DNA of 64,000 nt from Bacillaceae bacterium IKA-2. Lineage in GTDB: Bacteria; Bacillota; Bacilli; Bacillales; Anaerobacillaceae. Below, piece after piece: positions 41,418 through 50,776 of this stretch; position 1 is the first letter of the stretch, and every line of letters begins with the position of its first letter. The stretch covers positions 1,674,001 to 1,738,000 of the forward strand of contig CP134492.1 in assembly GCA_031761875.1 (NCBI GenBank). The letters run 5' to 3'. Position numbers and translations under genes: made by a program. The notes beneath the pieces were generated by a model. That model ran no database searches and was not told where the DNA came from. It worked only from the letters and a program-made list of their open reading frames with translations.

Positions 41418-41590
41418 ACGTTTAAATTTTAATTGGGGGTGGGGAATTGGACAGCGACTCAGATAGTAGAACAGAAAATAGATTACACATAATACAAACA
41501 CATTTAATCCAAGCTACAAATAAGAAAATGAGGAATTCAATTTCTACATCTTTGTTAGATGTGCTGAATTCCGAATAGGAGGAAAGCGCT

Positions 41591-42961
41591 ATGGTGAAAT
41601 TAGACAAACAAAATCGTGAAACATATAAAAATCAAATCATCCAAACATTGATTGATCAAAACATCGTTGATTTCAAAGAATTATTTGTTGAATTACATCC
41701 AACAGATCAAATTGATATTTTAAATGCAGTAACAAAAAAGCAACGGGCTATTATTTATAAAAATGTAAATCCAGAAGCATTTGCGGAAATATTTCAGGAT
41801 CTAGAAATTAATAAACAAAAATTATATATCTCAGAGCTTCAACAAAACTACGCCATCGAAGTTATTAATAATATGCCATACGATGACATTGCTGATTTTT
41901 TTGCGGAATTACCAGTAACAACGAAAGACTTATATTTAAGCTTAATGGAAAAGGAAGAAGCAGAGGAAGTTATTCACTTATTAAAGTATGACGATCAAAC
42001 AGCTGGGGCAATTATGACAACGGAATATATTTCGGTGTCATCGTCAGACACCGTTGGTAACGTCATGGATCGTCTTCGTATAGAAGCGCCTGAAGCTGAA
42101 ACCATTTATTATCTCTACGTTATTGATGAACAGTTGAAATTAGCAGGAGTTGTTTCGTTAAGAGATTTAATTATTTCGTCACTTGATCAAAAAATTGAAG
42201 AAATGATGCTATCAAGAGTAAAATCAGTGGAAACACATACAGATCAAGAAGACGTGGCAAAGATTATGAGAAAATACGATTTTTTAGCGATCCCAGTGAC
42301 ATCTCAAGGAAAACTTGTCGGAATTATCACTGTTGATGATATTATGGACGTTGTCGAAGAAGAAACTGAAGAAGATTTTGGTGAAATTTCTGCAGTTAAA
42401 GGCTCCCTAGATGCGAACATCTCTAGTTTTTCAGCAGCAAAAAAACGCTCTCCATGGATTATTATGTTAATGTTTTTAGGTCTAGTTACAGCTGGAGTTA
42501 TCGGGGAGTTTGAAGAAACCCTTGAACAAGTCATTATCCTTGCGGTGTTTATCCCGTTAATTATGGATTCAGCAGGAAACACTGGTACTCAAGCGTTAGC
42601 GGTTGTTGTCCGTGCTCTAGCTTTAGGGAAACTTAAAGATTCTTCTATTAAAAAGATGATAAAACGTGAATTTGGAACTGGTATTATGCTTGGACTAATT
42701 TGTGCGATCACACTATTAATCATTGTTCCTATCATATATCCTGAAGGCGGTATCGTCCTAGCTGGAATTGTGGGTGTGTCTTTATTTTTTACACTCAGTC
42801 TTTCAACAATGGTGGGAGCAATAGTTCCTTTAATAATAAATAAGTTAAAAATTGATCCAGCAGTTGCATCAGGTCCATTTATTACAACAATTAACGATAT
42901 TATGGGCTTAATCATCTTTTTCTCAATTGCAACAGCGTTACTAGACTATTTGCCACAATAA
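41591..42961 (+). CDS. mgtE: Magnesium transporter MgtE
   Basis: 456 residues: an N-terminal MgtE superhelical domain (LHPTDQIDIL, DIADFFAELP), two CBS domains (DDQTAGAIMTTEYISVSSSD and FLAIPVTSQGKLVGIITVDD), and a C-terminal five-helix channel with PLIMDSAGNTGTQALAVVVR and GPFITTINDIMGLIIFF. The cytosolic domains sense Mg2+ and gate the pore. It is preceded by GGAGG and by the M-box, which matches the expected control of Mg2+ uptake. Confidence 0.96.
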   Translation: MVKLDKQNRETYKNQIIQTLIDQNIVDFKELFVELHPTDQIDILNAVTKKQRAIIYKNVNPEAFAEIFQDLEINKQKLYISELQQNYAIEVINNMPYDDIADFFAELPVTTKDLYLSLMEKEEAEEVIHLLKYDDQTAGAIMTTEYISVSSSDTVGNVMDRLRIEAPEAETIYYLYVIDEQLKLAGVVSLRDLIISSLDQKIEEMMLSRVKSVETHTDQEDVAKIMRKYDFLAIPVTSQGKLVGIITVDDIMDVVEEETEEDFGEISAVKGSLDANISSFSAAKKRSPWIIMLMFLGLVTAGVIGEFEETLEQVIILAVFIPLIMDSAGNTGTQALAVVVRALALGKLKDSSIKKMIKREFGTGIMLGLICAITLLIIVPIIYPEGGIVLAGIVGVSLFFTLSLSTMVGAIVPLIINKLKIDPAVASGPFITTINDIMGLIIFFSIATALLDYLPQ

Positions 42962-42994
42962 CTTATGGTAGTAGGACTTACGTAAACTAAAAAG

Positions 42995-43020
42995 TGACTG
43001 AGCGTGGGAATGCTCAGTCA
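42995..43020. terminator. Hairpin downstream of mgtE
   Basis: TGACTGAGC/GCTCAGTCA is a perfect 9-bp stem 34 bases after the mgtE stop, with no T-run. It may stabilise the 3' end or work together with the T-rich hairpin at 43078. Confidence 0.6.
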
Positions 43021-43077
43021 ACGAAACTACAAGCGGCAATCAGTGCGGCTGATCTTTTTTAAGATTAACTATAGAAG

Positions 43078-43118
43078 TAGTCACCTTACTTAGTCGAGCA
43101 GAGGTGGCTATTTTTTTT
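43078..43118 (+). terminator. T-rich terminator between mgtE and the acetyltransferase gene
   Basis: TAGTCACCT pairs with AGGTGGCTA (one wobble) and is followed by eight T residues on the + strand. Confidence 0.75.
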
Positions 43119-43147
43119 GTTTAGATAGACGACAAAGGTAAAACTGA

Positions 43148-43699
43148 TTAATAATCTTTTTTTAATAAACCAAATAGTAAAACATCTTCATACGTACCAT
43201 CTAATAATTGGTGTTCCCGTAATCTGCCTTCTTCTTGAAAACCAAATTTATTCATCAATTTAATAGCAGGAATATTTTTGTGATTTGTTTTTCCATATAT
43301 TTTATGAAGTTCCATATCCTGAAAGGCGTAATTTAACAATGCTATTAGTATTTCTTTTGCATATCCTTTCCCCCAAAATTGACTTGATAAATTTCCGCCA
43401 AGTTCTGCATGCTGATTATGTCGGTTCCAATTGTTGAATCCGCAAGTTGCTATGATTTTATTTATTTGTTTTGATTCTACACCCCAAATCATATAATGAG
43501 GGCTCCGATTCAATTCTGTAACAGTCTTAATATAATCCTCAATTTCCTTCACACTTTTCACTGGATTACTTTCGTCTAATTTCATTACATTTTCGTCTGA
43601 AAAAAAGTGATAAACATCGTACTTATCACTTTTTTTTAATGCTCGAAATATAAAGTTTTTTGATTCAAAGATTTTTATACCCATTAACCTCTCGTTCAT
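43148..43699 (-). CDS. GNAT acetyltransferase, RimJ/RimL type
   Basis: About 183 residues. NFIFRALKKSDKYDVYHFFS near the start, the acetyl-CoA region ELGGNLSSQFWGKGYAKEIL and KIYGKTNHKNIPAIKLMNKF then GFQEEGRLREHQLLDGTYED are characteristic of RimJ/RimL acetyltransferases acting on protein N-termini or small amines. The start is uncertain: ATG 43699 has GGGTG upstream and ATG 43684 has GAGAGG very close; the longer frame overlaps the gene above. Confidence 0.9.
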   Translation of the reverse strand: MNERLMGIKIFESKNFIFRALKKSDKYDVYHFFSDENVMKLDESNPVKSVKEIEDYIKTVTELNRSPHYMIWGVESKQINKIIATCGFNNWNRHNQHAELGGNLSSQFWGKGYAKEILIALLNYAFQDMELHKIYGKTNHKNIPAIKLMNKFGFQEEGRLREHQLLDGTYEDVLLFGLLKKDY

Positions 43700-43712
43700 T
43701 GGAATGCACCCA

Positions 43713-43964
43713 TTAATATCTATATGGTCTAGCGAAAGCGATCGCTCCAAAAGGTATTCCTATTAAAAATCCTGCAGCAAAAGGTAGGAAAAATAATCCC
43801 GGTCCGCTATGGCCAGTTGAGGGTCTTGCTGCTTCTCGAATATATACCTTTTCTTGATCGACTCTCTCAATTGTTCCTAAATATACCTTACCATGATGGT
43901 CTCGTATTTCTACCTCTCTCTGCATATGATGTAAACAAAATTTATAATAATAATCGACAGACAT
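43713..43964 (-). CDS. Small protein with an Lsm-like domain and hydrophobic tail
   Basis: 83 residues with GGAGGA upstream of the ATG. The N-terminal REVEIRDHHGKVYLGTIERV with DQEKVYIRE has the strand pattern of Lsm/Sm-like folds. A Gly/Pro-rich hydrophobic segment, FFLPFAAGFLIGIPFGAIAF, follows, ending in RPYRY. Similar small proteins occur in Bacillaceae without known function. It lies just upstream of the acetyltransferase and may be cotranscribed. The 250 bases upstream of it (43965-44215) contain no gene apart from a terminator. Confidence 0.75.
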   Translation of the reverse strand: MSVDYYYKFCLHHMQREVEIRDHHGKVYLGTIERVDQEKVYIREAARPSTGHSGPGLFFLPFAAGFLIGIPFGAIAFARPYRY

Positions 43965-44160
43965 ATTAAAAAATCCTCCTCATTGAAATATTTAAAGTTT
44001 AATACAACTAAACCTTCTAATAATTAAGGTATGTTCCAATACCGTACTTCGTTTTAGTTAGATGCCTGTTTTATTTAAAATAGGCGAAGACTATTTCACT
44101 GACGTTAATGAGCTAATACTGGGGCGTGAGGGGGGAGTTTGTTTTATTTAAAATAATCAG

Positions 44161-44202
44161 CACAAAAAAACAGCAGAGAACCTAGCGAATCTGCTGTTTT
44201 GT
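44161..44202 (-). terminator. Terminator of the ZIP transporter gene
   Basis: AAACAGCAGA/TCTGCTGTTT stem. Read on the minus strand it is followed by a T-run, 15 bases after the ZIP gene stop. Confidence 0.8.
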
Positions 44203-44217
44203 GTCGAGCCCACTTTA

Positions 44218-44970
44218 TTATATATAATGAAGCCATAATGCGATAAAAACACCAATCGATGTGACGAACCCGACAGTTGGACCGCCTTCTTTATACGCTT
44301 CTGGCATCATTGTCGATGCAATCATCGCGATAATCGCTCCTCCGGCAAAGCAGCTGACAATCGCTTTAATACTATTAGATGCATTATCTAACAATGTAGC
44401 TCCTGCCAAGGCACTCAATGCGGAGAAAAAGACAACGAGCGACCACATAATCAGAATTTTCTTTTTGGAAAATCCACTTTTTCGTAAACCAACGGTACTG
44501 GATAAGCCTTCTGGGATATTACTGATAAAAACAGAAACAACTAGTGCTAAGCTAACCTTTCCACCGCCGCTCAAGCTCATACCAATCATCGCGGTCTCTG
44601 GTATTGTATCCATGACACTTCCAATGAAGATCCCCATCCCCGAAGTTTTCTGAGCATCTTGCTGCTCAGGATCTTTGATCGTTGAACGATCAGCTTCTTT
44701 TCTTTGATGGCCACCTTTATGCGAAATCAAATAGTCCAAAATCGTGAAAATTAATGCCCCACCTAAAAATCCAATCGCTACTTCTGTAAATCCACTTATT
44801 TCTAAAGATTCTTGTAACAACTCATAAGTCGTCGCGCCAATTAAGGCACCTGTCCCTAAGGCCATAATATAACCAATCATTCGTTTTGGTATGGCAACCT
44901 GCAGAGCTAAAACTGCTCCAAACAAAGTAGCTGAAGCAGCAAACGTCCCCCAAAAAAGGGCATTCCACAT
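44218..44970 (-). CDS. ZIP family metal transporter
   Basis: 250 residues with about eight membrane helices. The ZIP signature is present: SGMGIFIGSVMDTIPETAMI in helix 4 and VVSVFISNIPEGLSSTVGLR in helix 5, with the Asn-x-x-Pro-Glu-Gly metal site. A His-rich cytoplasmic loop (ISHKGGHQRKEAD) precedes them. ZIP proteins move zinc, iron or manganese into the cytoplasm. The ATG follows AGGAGG-like sequence (GTAGGAGGCG) and the gene stands alone. Confidence 0.92.
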   Translation of the reverse strand: MWNALFWGTFAASATLFGAVLALQVAIPKRMIGYIMALGTGALIGATTYELLQESLEISGFTEVAIGFLGGALIFTILDYLISHKGGHQRKEADRSTIKDPEQQDAQKTSGMGIFIGSVMDTIPETAMIGMSLSGGGKVSLALVVSVFISNIPEGLSSTVGLRKSGFSKKKILIMWSLVVFFSALSALAGATLLDNASNSIKAIVSCFAGGAIIAMIASTMMPEAYKEGGPTVGFVTSIGVFIALWLHYI

Positions 44971-45278
44971 ACGGAAGCGCCTCCTACAAAAATCAATATT
45001 TAATCAAAGACATTTCTGACATTTCTTAATAAACCTTCTTAGTTTGAGTGTTTTTCAGTAAAATATACTTCACCAAAAAGTCTGGCCTCCTAAATACGCA
45101 TGGTTCTGTTTTTACCTTTCAAATAAATTTTTAACTTCATGTCATGTGCTATTCATTTTTTGTATATTTTCATTGGTTAGCATAACTTTGTTACATTAGT
45201 CACATACAAGAGAACGCTAGAGTGTTACGCTTTCTATAGTTGTAAATATTATTTTTCAAACAAGGGAGAAAATACTAT

Positions 45279-46367
45279 ATGAAAAAACTTTACTTTTGCT
45301 TTTTAATTGCAATTGCAAGTCTTATAGGATGTTCATCGAGTGGGGAGAAGAATGTAAGTTTGGCTAATTCTACTACTCAAATTTCTGACGATCAAATGGA
45401 AGTCAGTTCGGAGTTCGATGAAGCTGTTAAAACGTTAATGAGTAATGGCACTCTAGTTCCTTTAGGGGGTGTGCCCATTCCGGAAGATAGTCCAATGACA
45501 GAAGAAGTGCTTGAACTAGGACAAATTTTATTTTTTGACCCGCGTTTATCAGGAAATAATGAAGTGAGCTGTGCCACTTGTCATGATCCTGAACTAGGGT
45601 ATGGCGACGCGCGCGCGACATTTGAAACCATAACGGGTGAGGATGGGGCGAGAAACTCACAAACAATTATTAATTCAGGGTATTACACATCATTTTTCTG
45701 GGATGGTCGCGCGGCTTCACTGGAAGAGCAAGCGCTAGGACCGATCGAAGATCCTCATGAAATGAATCAACCATTAGATGAGCTTATTGATAAGTTAAAA
45801 GAGATCGAAGGCTATGAAGATCTATTTTTAGCAGCTTTTGATGATGGAATCACCGTTGATAATATTGGCAAATCACTAGCTGCCTTTCAACGATTAATCG
45901 TCGTTAATAACACCCCATTCGATCGTTACTTAGAAGGGGATAAGGACGCATTATCAATAGAAGAAACTCGTGGCCTAGAGCTATTTGTTGGCAAAGCGTT
46001 TTGCAGTACTTGTCACAATGGAGAAAATTTATCTGATAACGAGTTTTACAACACTGGACTATTAACCGAAGACAAAGGTCGCTATAATGTGACGGAGGTT
46101 GAGGGGGATATCGGAAGATTCCGAACGCCGAGTTTATATGGAATTACTCATACAGGACCTTACATGCATAATGGCAACTTTGAGACACTAGAAGAAGTGA
46201 TTGAATTTTATAATCGTGGTGGGGATGGACATCCAAATACAAGTATCTTTATGGACATGTTTATGAGTGAGATCAACTTATCGGCTGAAGAAAAAGCTGA
46301 ATTATTAGCATTTTTAAAAGTATTAGGTGGCGAAGTTCCGATGTTTGAGAAGCCAAGCCTTCCTTAG
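45279..46367 (+). CDS. Di-haem cytochrome c peroxidase (CCP/MauG family) lipoprotein
   Basis: 362 residues. A lipoprotein signal with lipobox LIGC, then two c-type haem sites: CATCH (SCATCHDPELGYGDAR) and CSTCH (FCSTCHNGENLSDNEF). TPSLYGITHTGPYMHNGNFE holds the conserved His/Met region. The N-terminal GVPIPEDSPMTEEVLELGQI with LFFDPRLSGNNEVSC is typical. It reduces hydrogen peroxide with electrons from the respiratory chain on the outer side of the membrane. The start ATG follows GGGAGA. The 46368-46445 spacer has no gene. Confidence 0.95.
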   Translation: MKKLYFCFLIAIASLIGCSSSGEKNVSLANSTTQISDDQMEVSSEFDEAVKTLMSNGTLVPLGGVPIPEDSPMTEEVLELGQILFFDPRLSGNNEVSCATCHDPELGYGDARATFETITGEDGARNSQTIINSGYYTSFFWDGRAASLEEQALGPIEDPHEMNQPLDELIDKLKEIEGYEDLFLAAFDDGITVDNIGKSLAAFQRLIVVNNTPFDRYLEGDKDALSIEETRGLELFVGKAFCSTCHNGENLSDNEFYNTGLLTEDKGRYNVTEVEGDIGRFRTPSLYGITHTGPYMHNGNFETLEEVIEFYNRGGDGHPNTSIFMDMFMSEINLSAEEKAELLAFLKVLGGEVPMFEKPSLP

Positions 46368-46445
46368 ATCATAGAGATAGGAAGTAAAGAGAGGGTTTGG
46401 CTGTTTGTGCTAATTTTTCACAAAGGGACCAGATCCACTAAAAAA

Positions 46446-46511
46446 CAAAAAGGAGAACATGTCCAGTGGTGGCGGACATGTTCTCCTTTTTGTGGTTCAA
46501 GGGCGCATCAC
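46446..46511. repeat. Hairpin repeat of a fourth family, copy B
   Basis: Nearly identical to 38243-38307 (one base change in the loop). Here it lies between the convergent peroxidase and patatin genes and is a probable bidirectional terminator. Confidence 0.88.
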
Positions 46512-46521
46512 TTTGATTTAA

Positions 46522-47370
46522 CTATTCATCACTCATCCATCCAAGCAAAGCAGTATAGCTGTTTTTTGCATCCTCATAGCCTTGATCATAAAGCAGTTCA
46601 AGCTTAGTTATATTTCTTTCTATCGTCCTAATGGGGATGTCCCTTGTTGGACGGATGACAAACACTTTATTTATTGCTTCAAGCTGTTTAATCTGCAAAA
46701 GAGCAGTTTTGTATACTTCATGGTGATCAATTAACGCTTTAACTAAATGGCCATATTGACTATATATTTTCTGAGCTAGCCATTTAAGATTTAAGGGCCT
46801 GACGTTTTGATTAGTGTTAGTTAATATAATGACATTTTTATCGTGTCCATCAGAAATCGATTTGTTAATAGGGATCGGTGCGGTAATTCCTCCGTCTAAT
46901 AGCTTTAATCCATCGAAATCAACGATATGGGAAATAAATGGGAGACTGCAGGAAGCACGAATGGCCATAAAAATATGATCACTTATTTTGTTATCAAAAT
47001 AACAGCATTCTCCTTTCTCGCAATCGGTAGCTGCTACCACTAAATGTTCAGTTGCGTCATTAAATCGCTTAAAATCAAATGGGTGTATCGTTTTTGGAAT
47101 TTCATCGAAGATAAAATCCATACCTAACAAGCTCCGATGTTTGAAAAGGTTCCTAATACTTATGTATCGGGGATCACGAAGAAAATTGATGTGCATAATC
47201 TTACCTAGCCCATGCTGTCTTGATAAATAGGCTGATGCATTACATGCCCCCGCCGAAACTGCCGATATATAAGGAAAATAAAGTTCCTGTTCCATAAAGA
47301 AATCTAAGACACCAGAAGTATAAACACCACGCATGCCCCCGCCTTGTAAAACTAAACCAATGTTTTTCAT
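46522..47370 (-). CDS. Patatin-like phospholipase
   Basis: 282 residues from ATG 47370, which has AGAGGAG upstream. The patatin fold is shown by GLVLQGGGMRGVYTSGVLDF (oxyanion), the nucleophile Ser in SAVSAGACNASA and the Asp in LLDGGITAPIP. The first Gly of the usual G-x-S-x-G is replaced by Ala (AVSAG). It is expected to hydrolyse acyl lipids in the cytoplasm or at the membrane. The C-terminus ends YTALLGWMSDE. A short sequence resembling its last codons is also found near 38440-38460. Confidence 0.92.
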   Translation of the reverse strand: MKNIGLVLQGGGMRGVYTSGVLDFFMEQELYFPYISAVSAGACNASAYLSRQHGLGKIMHINFLRDPRYISIRNLFKHRSLLGMDFIFDEIPKTIHPFDFKRFNDATEHLVVAATDCEKGECCYFDNKISDHIFMAIRASCSLPFISHIVDFDGLKLLDGGITAPIPINKSISDGHDKNVIILTNTNQNVRPLNLKWLAQKIYSQYGHLVKALIDHHEVYKTALLQIKQLEAINKVFVIRPTRDIPIRTIERNITKLELLYDQGYEDAKNSYTALLGWMSDE

Positions 47371-47510
47371 ATTGCTCCTCTTTTTAGATATTATAAATTC
47401 TAATGCGTTCCTTAGAATTCCAATATAGTGAGGAGAATATACCTTCATATAGCAACTGATTTTCTCATCAAAGACGAAAAATTCACTTAACAACTTTAGA
47501 GAAAAATTAT

Positions 47511-47612
47511 TTTTCTTCAGGTAATGGAATTGTTTTAGATGACAGTAAATTAGGTATAATAGGTCTAATGATTTGTTGGGATCTAGCTTCTTCTGAATTA
47601 GCCAGGAGTTGA
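47511..47612 (+). pseudogene. Nitrilase-family remnant
   Basis: The plus-strand frame reads FSSGNGIVLDDSKLGIIGLM then ICWDLASSELARS and a stop. GLMICWDL...ELAR is the catalytic-Cys block of carbon-nitrogen hydrolases (ICYD..FPE.AR). It has no start and about 30 codons only, so it is a relic. Confidence 0.65.
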
Positions 47613-47676
47613 AAGAACCCTTCTAGTCTAAGCTTTTTGAAAGAAGAACAAATATTGGTAAAGTGAGGCGATTTAT

Positions 47677-48327
47677 ATGAAAATAAAAAAAGTAGTAGAT
47701 TTATCAATGCCGATAACTATTGATACTCCAATTTACCCTGGGGAACCTAAACCAGTGATTTATCCAGCGGCTACGATTGAGTCCGATGGTTTTAATGTGA
47801 GTCAATTGAATATCGGTTCGCACACGGGCACACATGTTGATGCGCCCTATCATTTCAATAAAATGGGGTTAAAAATTGATGAAGTAGGAATAACTTCTTT
47901 CCTCGGAACAGGATTGGTTCTCAATGTTACAGGGAAAGAACCAGGTGCTCCCATTACACTAGATGATATTCGCCCTTATCTTGATCAATTAACCCCAGGT
48001 ATAATTGCGCTGTTTCATACAGGCTGGTCTAACTTTGCTAAAGAAGAGTTGTATTATACTCACCCTTACGTGAGTATTGAGGTAATCGAAGAAATGCTTG
48101 CTCGTGGTATTCGAACTTTTTTAATTGACACCTTAAATATTGATCCACCTGATGCAACTAGTTTTGCTGGACATGACGCCATTACAAAAATAAATGGAAT
48201 TATTGGTGAGAATATAACTAATATAGAAGCTATCGATTTCGCGAACCCATTTATCATCACTCTGCCTTTGAGATTACAAGGTTTAGATGGCTCTCCTGTA
48301 AGAGCTGTAGCAGTAGAGTTTGAATAA
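47677..48327 (+). CDS. Cyclase / kynurenine formamidase-like metal hydrolase
   Basis: 216 residues. VVDLSMPITIDTPIYPGEPK and the metal-binding signature SHTGTHVDAPYHF identify the cyclase family (PF04199), which includes KynB. LFHTGWSNFA and FLIDTLNIDPPDA are further conserved parts. It probably hydrolyses an N-formyl or cyclic amide. No tryptophan-catabolism genes adjoin it. The ATG has GTGAGG ten bases upstream and a strong terminator follows the stop. Confidence 0.9.
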   Translation: MKIKKVVDLSMPITIDTPIYPGEPKPVIYPAATIESDGFNVSQLNIGSHTGTHVDAPYHFNKMGLKIDEVGITSFLGTGLVLNVTGKEPGAPITLDDIRPYLDQLTPGIIALFHTGWSNFAKEELYYTHPYVSIEVIEEMLARGIRTFLIDTLNIDPPDATSFAGHDAITKINGIIGENITNIEAIDFANPFIITLPLRLQGLDGSPVRAVAVEFE

Positions 48328-48328
48328 A

Positions 48329-48369
48329 AAACAGTTAAAACGCTAATTTGGCGTTTTAACTGTTTTTTT
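48329..48369 (+). terminator. Terminator of the cyclase gene
   Basis: AACAGTTAAAACGC/GCGTTTTAACTGTT, a perfect 14-bp stem, followed by seven T residues directly after the stop codon. Confidence 0.92.
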
Positions 48370-48444
48370 CAAGGAGTTTTTAGCGGGACAAATAGTTACA
48401 AAAGGGGAGGCACCTATCCCAGTGCTTTACAGCTTAATATGCTC

Positions 48445-49113
48445 CTACTGGAGTCGTAACTGCCCATCCGTAATATTATACACTTGATCACAGTAATCAA
48501 TTAACCTTATATCATGCGTAACGACTATCGTCGTTTTTCCATTATTGGTTGTAGCATTCTTTAACATTTCCATAACCTCGAATGCACGGTCTGAATCAAG
48601 AGAGGCAGTTGGTTCATCTGCTAAAATAATACTTGGATCAGTGTACATTGCTTTTGCGATAGCAACACGTTGACGTTCTCCACCTGATAACTCGGCTGGA
48701 AAGCTTTTTAATAAATTACTTATTCCTAACGATTCATATAAGTGCTGTAATTTATCAGCTGAAAGGTTATTCTTTTTGACTTTATCAAGTAGTTGAATTT
48801 GTTGCTGAACGTTGAGAAAAGGAACTAAAGTAGACGCTTGGAGAACAAAACCGATTTCTTCTAAGCGAAGTTCTGCCCGTTTCTTTTCTTTTAAGTGAGT
48901 TAAATTTTTACCATTTATCATAACTTCCCCACCGCTCGGTGATTGAAGTCCACCTGCAATTGTTAAAAATGTACTTTTACCAGATCCAGAAGGTCCAATA
49001 ACTGCAATCAACTTCCCTTGTTCAGCTTTAAAATTAGTTGCTTTTAAAGCTTCTATTTCTGAATTTCCTGATTTGAATTTTTTATTTACATTTTTCAATT
49101 CAAGTAATACCAT
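48445..49113 (-). CDS. ABC transporter ATP-binding protein (MacB/LolD type)
   Basis: 222 residues with Walker A IGPSGSGKSTF, signature LSGGERQRVAIAKA, Walker B IILADEPTASLDS and the switch His in VVTHD. The protein belongs to the MacB/LolD/FtsE class, working with FtsX-like permeases. It is encoded three bases after the permease gene and is part of that operon. Such systems usually move lipoproteins, peptides or drugs, or act as mechanotransmitters; the substrate is unknown. Confidence 0.95.
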   Translation of the reverse strand: MVLLELKNVNKKFKSGNSEIEALKATNFKAEQGKLIAVIGPSGSGKSTFLTIAGGLQSPSGGEVMINGKNLTHLKEKKRAELRLEEIGFVLQASTLVPFLNVQQQIQLLDKVKKNNLSADKLQHLYESLGISNLLKSFPAELSGGERQRVAIAKAMYTDPSIILADEPTASLDSDRAFEVMEMLKNATTNNGKTTIVVTHDIRLIDYCDQVYNITDGQLRLQ

Positions 49114-49116
49114 TTG

Positions 49117-50184
49117 TTAACCTCCTATCGCTTTTAAAGGATCAATTTTTACAATCGTTTGAATAGAAAAAAGTGCACCTAGTATTGAAACGAATACAAG
49201 GACGATTCCATAAATCAGCATATCAAGATAATCAAATGAAACTGGTACGGCAGACGGAAGAAAATATCCTGTAATAATGGTTAGCAGAAAACCTATGACG
49301 ACCCCTGCAAAAGATAAGAGAAAGGTTTGAGCAATAACTGAATTTGCCAAATAAGAGCTAGAAATTCCTTGTACTTTCATGACACCAAAAATACTAATCT
49401 TCTGGATCGTCAGAACATATAGAAAAATCGCTAATATTACCGAAGAAATGACAAATAAGAAATAAATCATTAAAGTTAACGTCAAGCTTTGTTCTGAATA
49501 TCCTGGCATACTTTCAATAAAAGTCTTCGTATCAATTACTTGAAGTTCCTCATTGACTGATATATTTTCGATACTATCTGTACGAATAACAAAACCATTT
49601 ATTTGAAGATCGCCTGTTTCAGCAGCTGCACTAAAGCGTATCGTTTGCAGCGTATCTAAACTGCCATATAAAACCGGCGACGCATTAAACTTGGCGTTGT
49701 CAGTAAATCCTACAATCGTTAAGATTTCGTCAACGGAGGACAGCTGTAGCACATCACCAATTTCGAAACCGACAGCCTTTAAAGAATCATCAGCAATTAC
49801 TTCGCCTAGGTTTATAAACGGCTCGCCTTCGGTCACTTCAGGCATAATAAATTCATCTTCACGAATGCCGAAAATAGACACATTTGATTTACTTTCGCCC
49901 GAAGTCGCAATTAAATAAATTTGACCTAAAACAGCATACTCATTTGCGCCGTTTCCATCATAGTCATCTAGCGTCATACTTGACTGTGGTAGACTAACAT
50001 CGGCTTCTGCTTTTAAAATAATTGCATCGCCATCCCATTTATCAACCGCTTCTCTATTTAGGTTTTCAAGTCCATTTGCTAGTCCCGATAAGAAAAAGAC
50101 AAGATACGAGACTAGTGTTAAAACACCAATGATTAATATAAACCGCAACTTATTATTTTTTATTTCATTCCAAGCTAGAAACAT
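49117..50184 (-). CDS. FtsX-like ABC transporter permease
   Basis: 355 residues. Topology is one N-terminal helix (about 12-32), a large extracytoplasmic domain (about 33-225), then three helices with the FtsX pattern (LMIYFLFVISSVILAIFLYV, IFGVMKVQGISSSYLANSVI, IVLVFVSILGALFSIQTIVK) and the ending DPLKAIGG. It resembles DevC/MacB-type permeases. It lies 17 bases from the glutathione peroxidase gene, so the three genes below the OhrR-like regulator may form one unit. Confidence 0.92.
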   Translation of the reverse strand: MFLAWNEIKNNKLRFILIIGVLTLVSYLVFFLSGLANGLENLNREAVDKWDGDAIILKAEADVSLPQSSMTLDDYDGNGANEYAVLGQIYLIATSGESKSNVSIFGIREDEFIMPEVTEGEPFINLGEVIADDSLKAVGFEIGDVLQLSSVDEILTIVGFTDNAKFNASPVLYGSLDTLQTIRFSAAAETGDLQINGFVIRTDSIENISVNEELQVIDTKTFIESMPGYSEQSLTLTLMIYFLFVISSVILAIFLYVLTIQKISIFGVMKVQGISSSYLANSVIAQTFLLSFAGVVIGFLLTIITGYFLPSAVPVSFDYLDMLIYGIVLVFVSILGALFSIQTIVKIDPLKAIGG

Positions 50185-50201
50185 AGAGCCACTTCCTTCC
50201 T

Positions 50202-50681
50202 TTATATCTTTAACAATTTTTCGATATCATTTTTCATTTTCAAAGGAGTTGTTGTAGGAGCATATCTTTTTATTACATTTCCGTTAGCATCTATTAAAAA
50301 CTTAGTAAAGTTCCATTTTATTTCCTTACTGAGGATTGATTTTGCTTGACTTTTTAAATACTTATATAAAGGGTGGGCATTTTCGCCATTGACATTGATC
50401 TTTTCAAACATCGTAAACGTGACTCCATAATTGATTTGACAAAACTGTTCTATCTCTTCATTGTTACCCGACTCTTGTTTTGCAAATTGATTGCAAGGAA
50501 AACCAAGTATTTCTAAGCCATTGTCTTTATATTGTTGATAGACTTCTTCTAACCCTTTAAACTGTGGAGTCAGCCCGCATTTACTTGCTGTATTAACAAC
50601 CAAAACGACCTTTCCCTTATATTCGTTCATACTTACTTCTTCGCCGCGGATATTTTTAGCTGAAAAATCATTAAAATTCAT
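50202..50681 (-). CDS. Glutathione peroxidase family thiol peroxidase
   Basis: 159 residues. The peroxidatic Cys lies in [20 protein letters not shown], the second family block is [19 protein letters not shown], and [20 protein letters not shown] closes the active site. Bacillota members generally use thioredoxin and not glutathione. It reduces hydroperoxides in the cytoplasm. The preceding MarR-type gene carries the Cys expected of a peroxide sensor. Confidence 0.95.
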   Translation of the reverse strand: MNFNDFSAKNIRGEEVSMNEYKGKVVLVVNTASKCGLTPQFKGLEEVYQQYKDNGLEILGFPCNQFAKQESGNNEEIEQFCQINYGVTFTMFEKINVNGENAHPLYKYLKSQAKSILSKEIKWNFTKFLIDANGNVIKRYAPTTTPLKMKNDIEKLLKI

Positions 50682-50776
50682 CGGAAAATCCCCTCGCTAA
50701 CATTGATTTTTTTAAATCTAATTTTGTCAACTGACCAATGAAAAAATACTGATCCAGCTTCCAGAATATAAGACAA

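Noticed and set aside
41581-41594. cre-like GGAAAGCGCTATGG at the mgtE start
   Set aside because: It overlaps the ribosome site and start codon and lacks symmetric arms; mgtE is already explained by the M-box.
43726-43745. cre-like GCGAAAGCGATCGC inside the small minus-strand gene
   Set aside because: It lies within coding sequence at the 3' end, lacks the proper arms and has no promoter context.
47507-47707. 66-residue minus-strand frame
   Set aside because: No ribosome site, and the opposite strand contains a recognisable nitrilase fragment, so the minus frame is a shadow.
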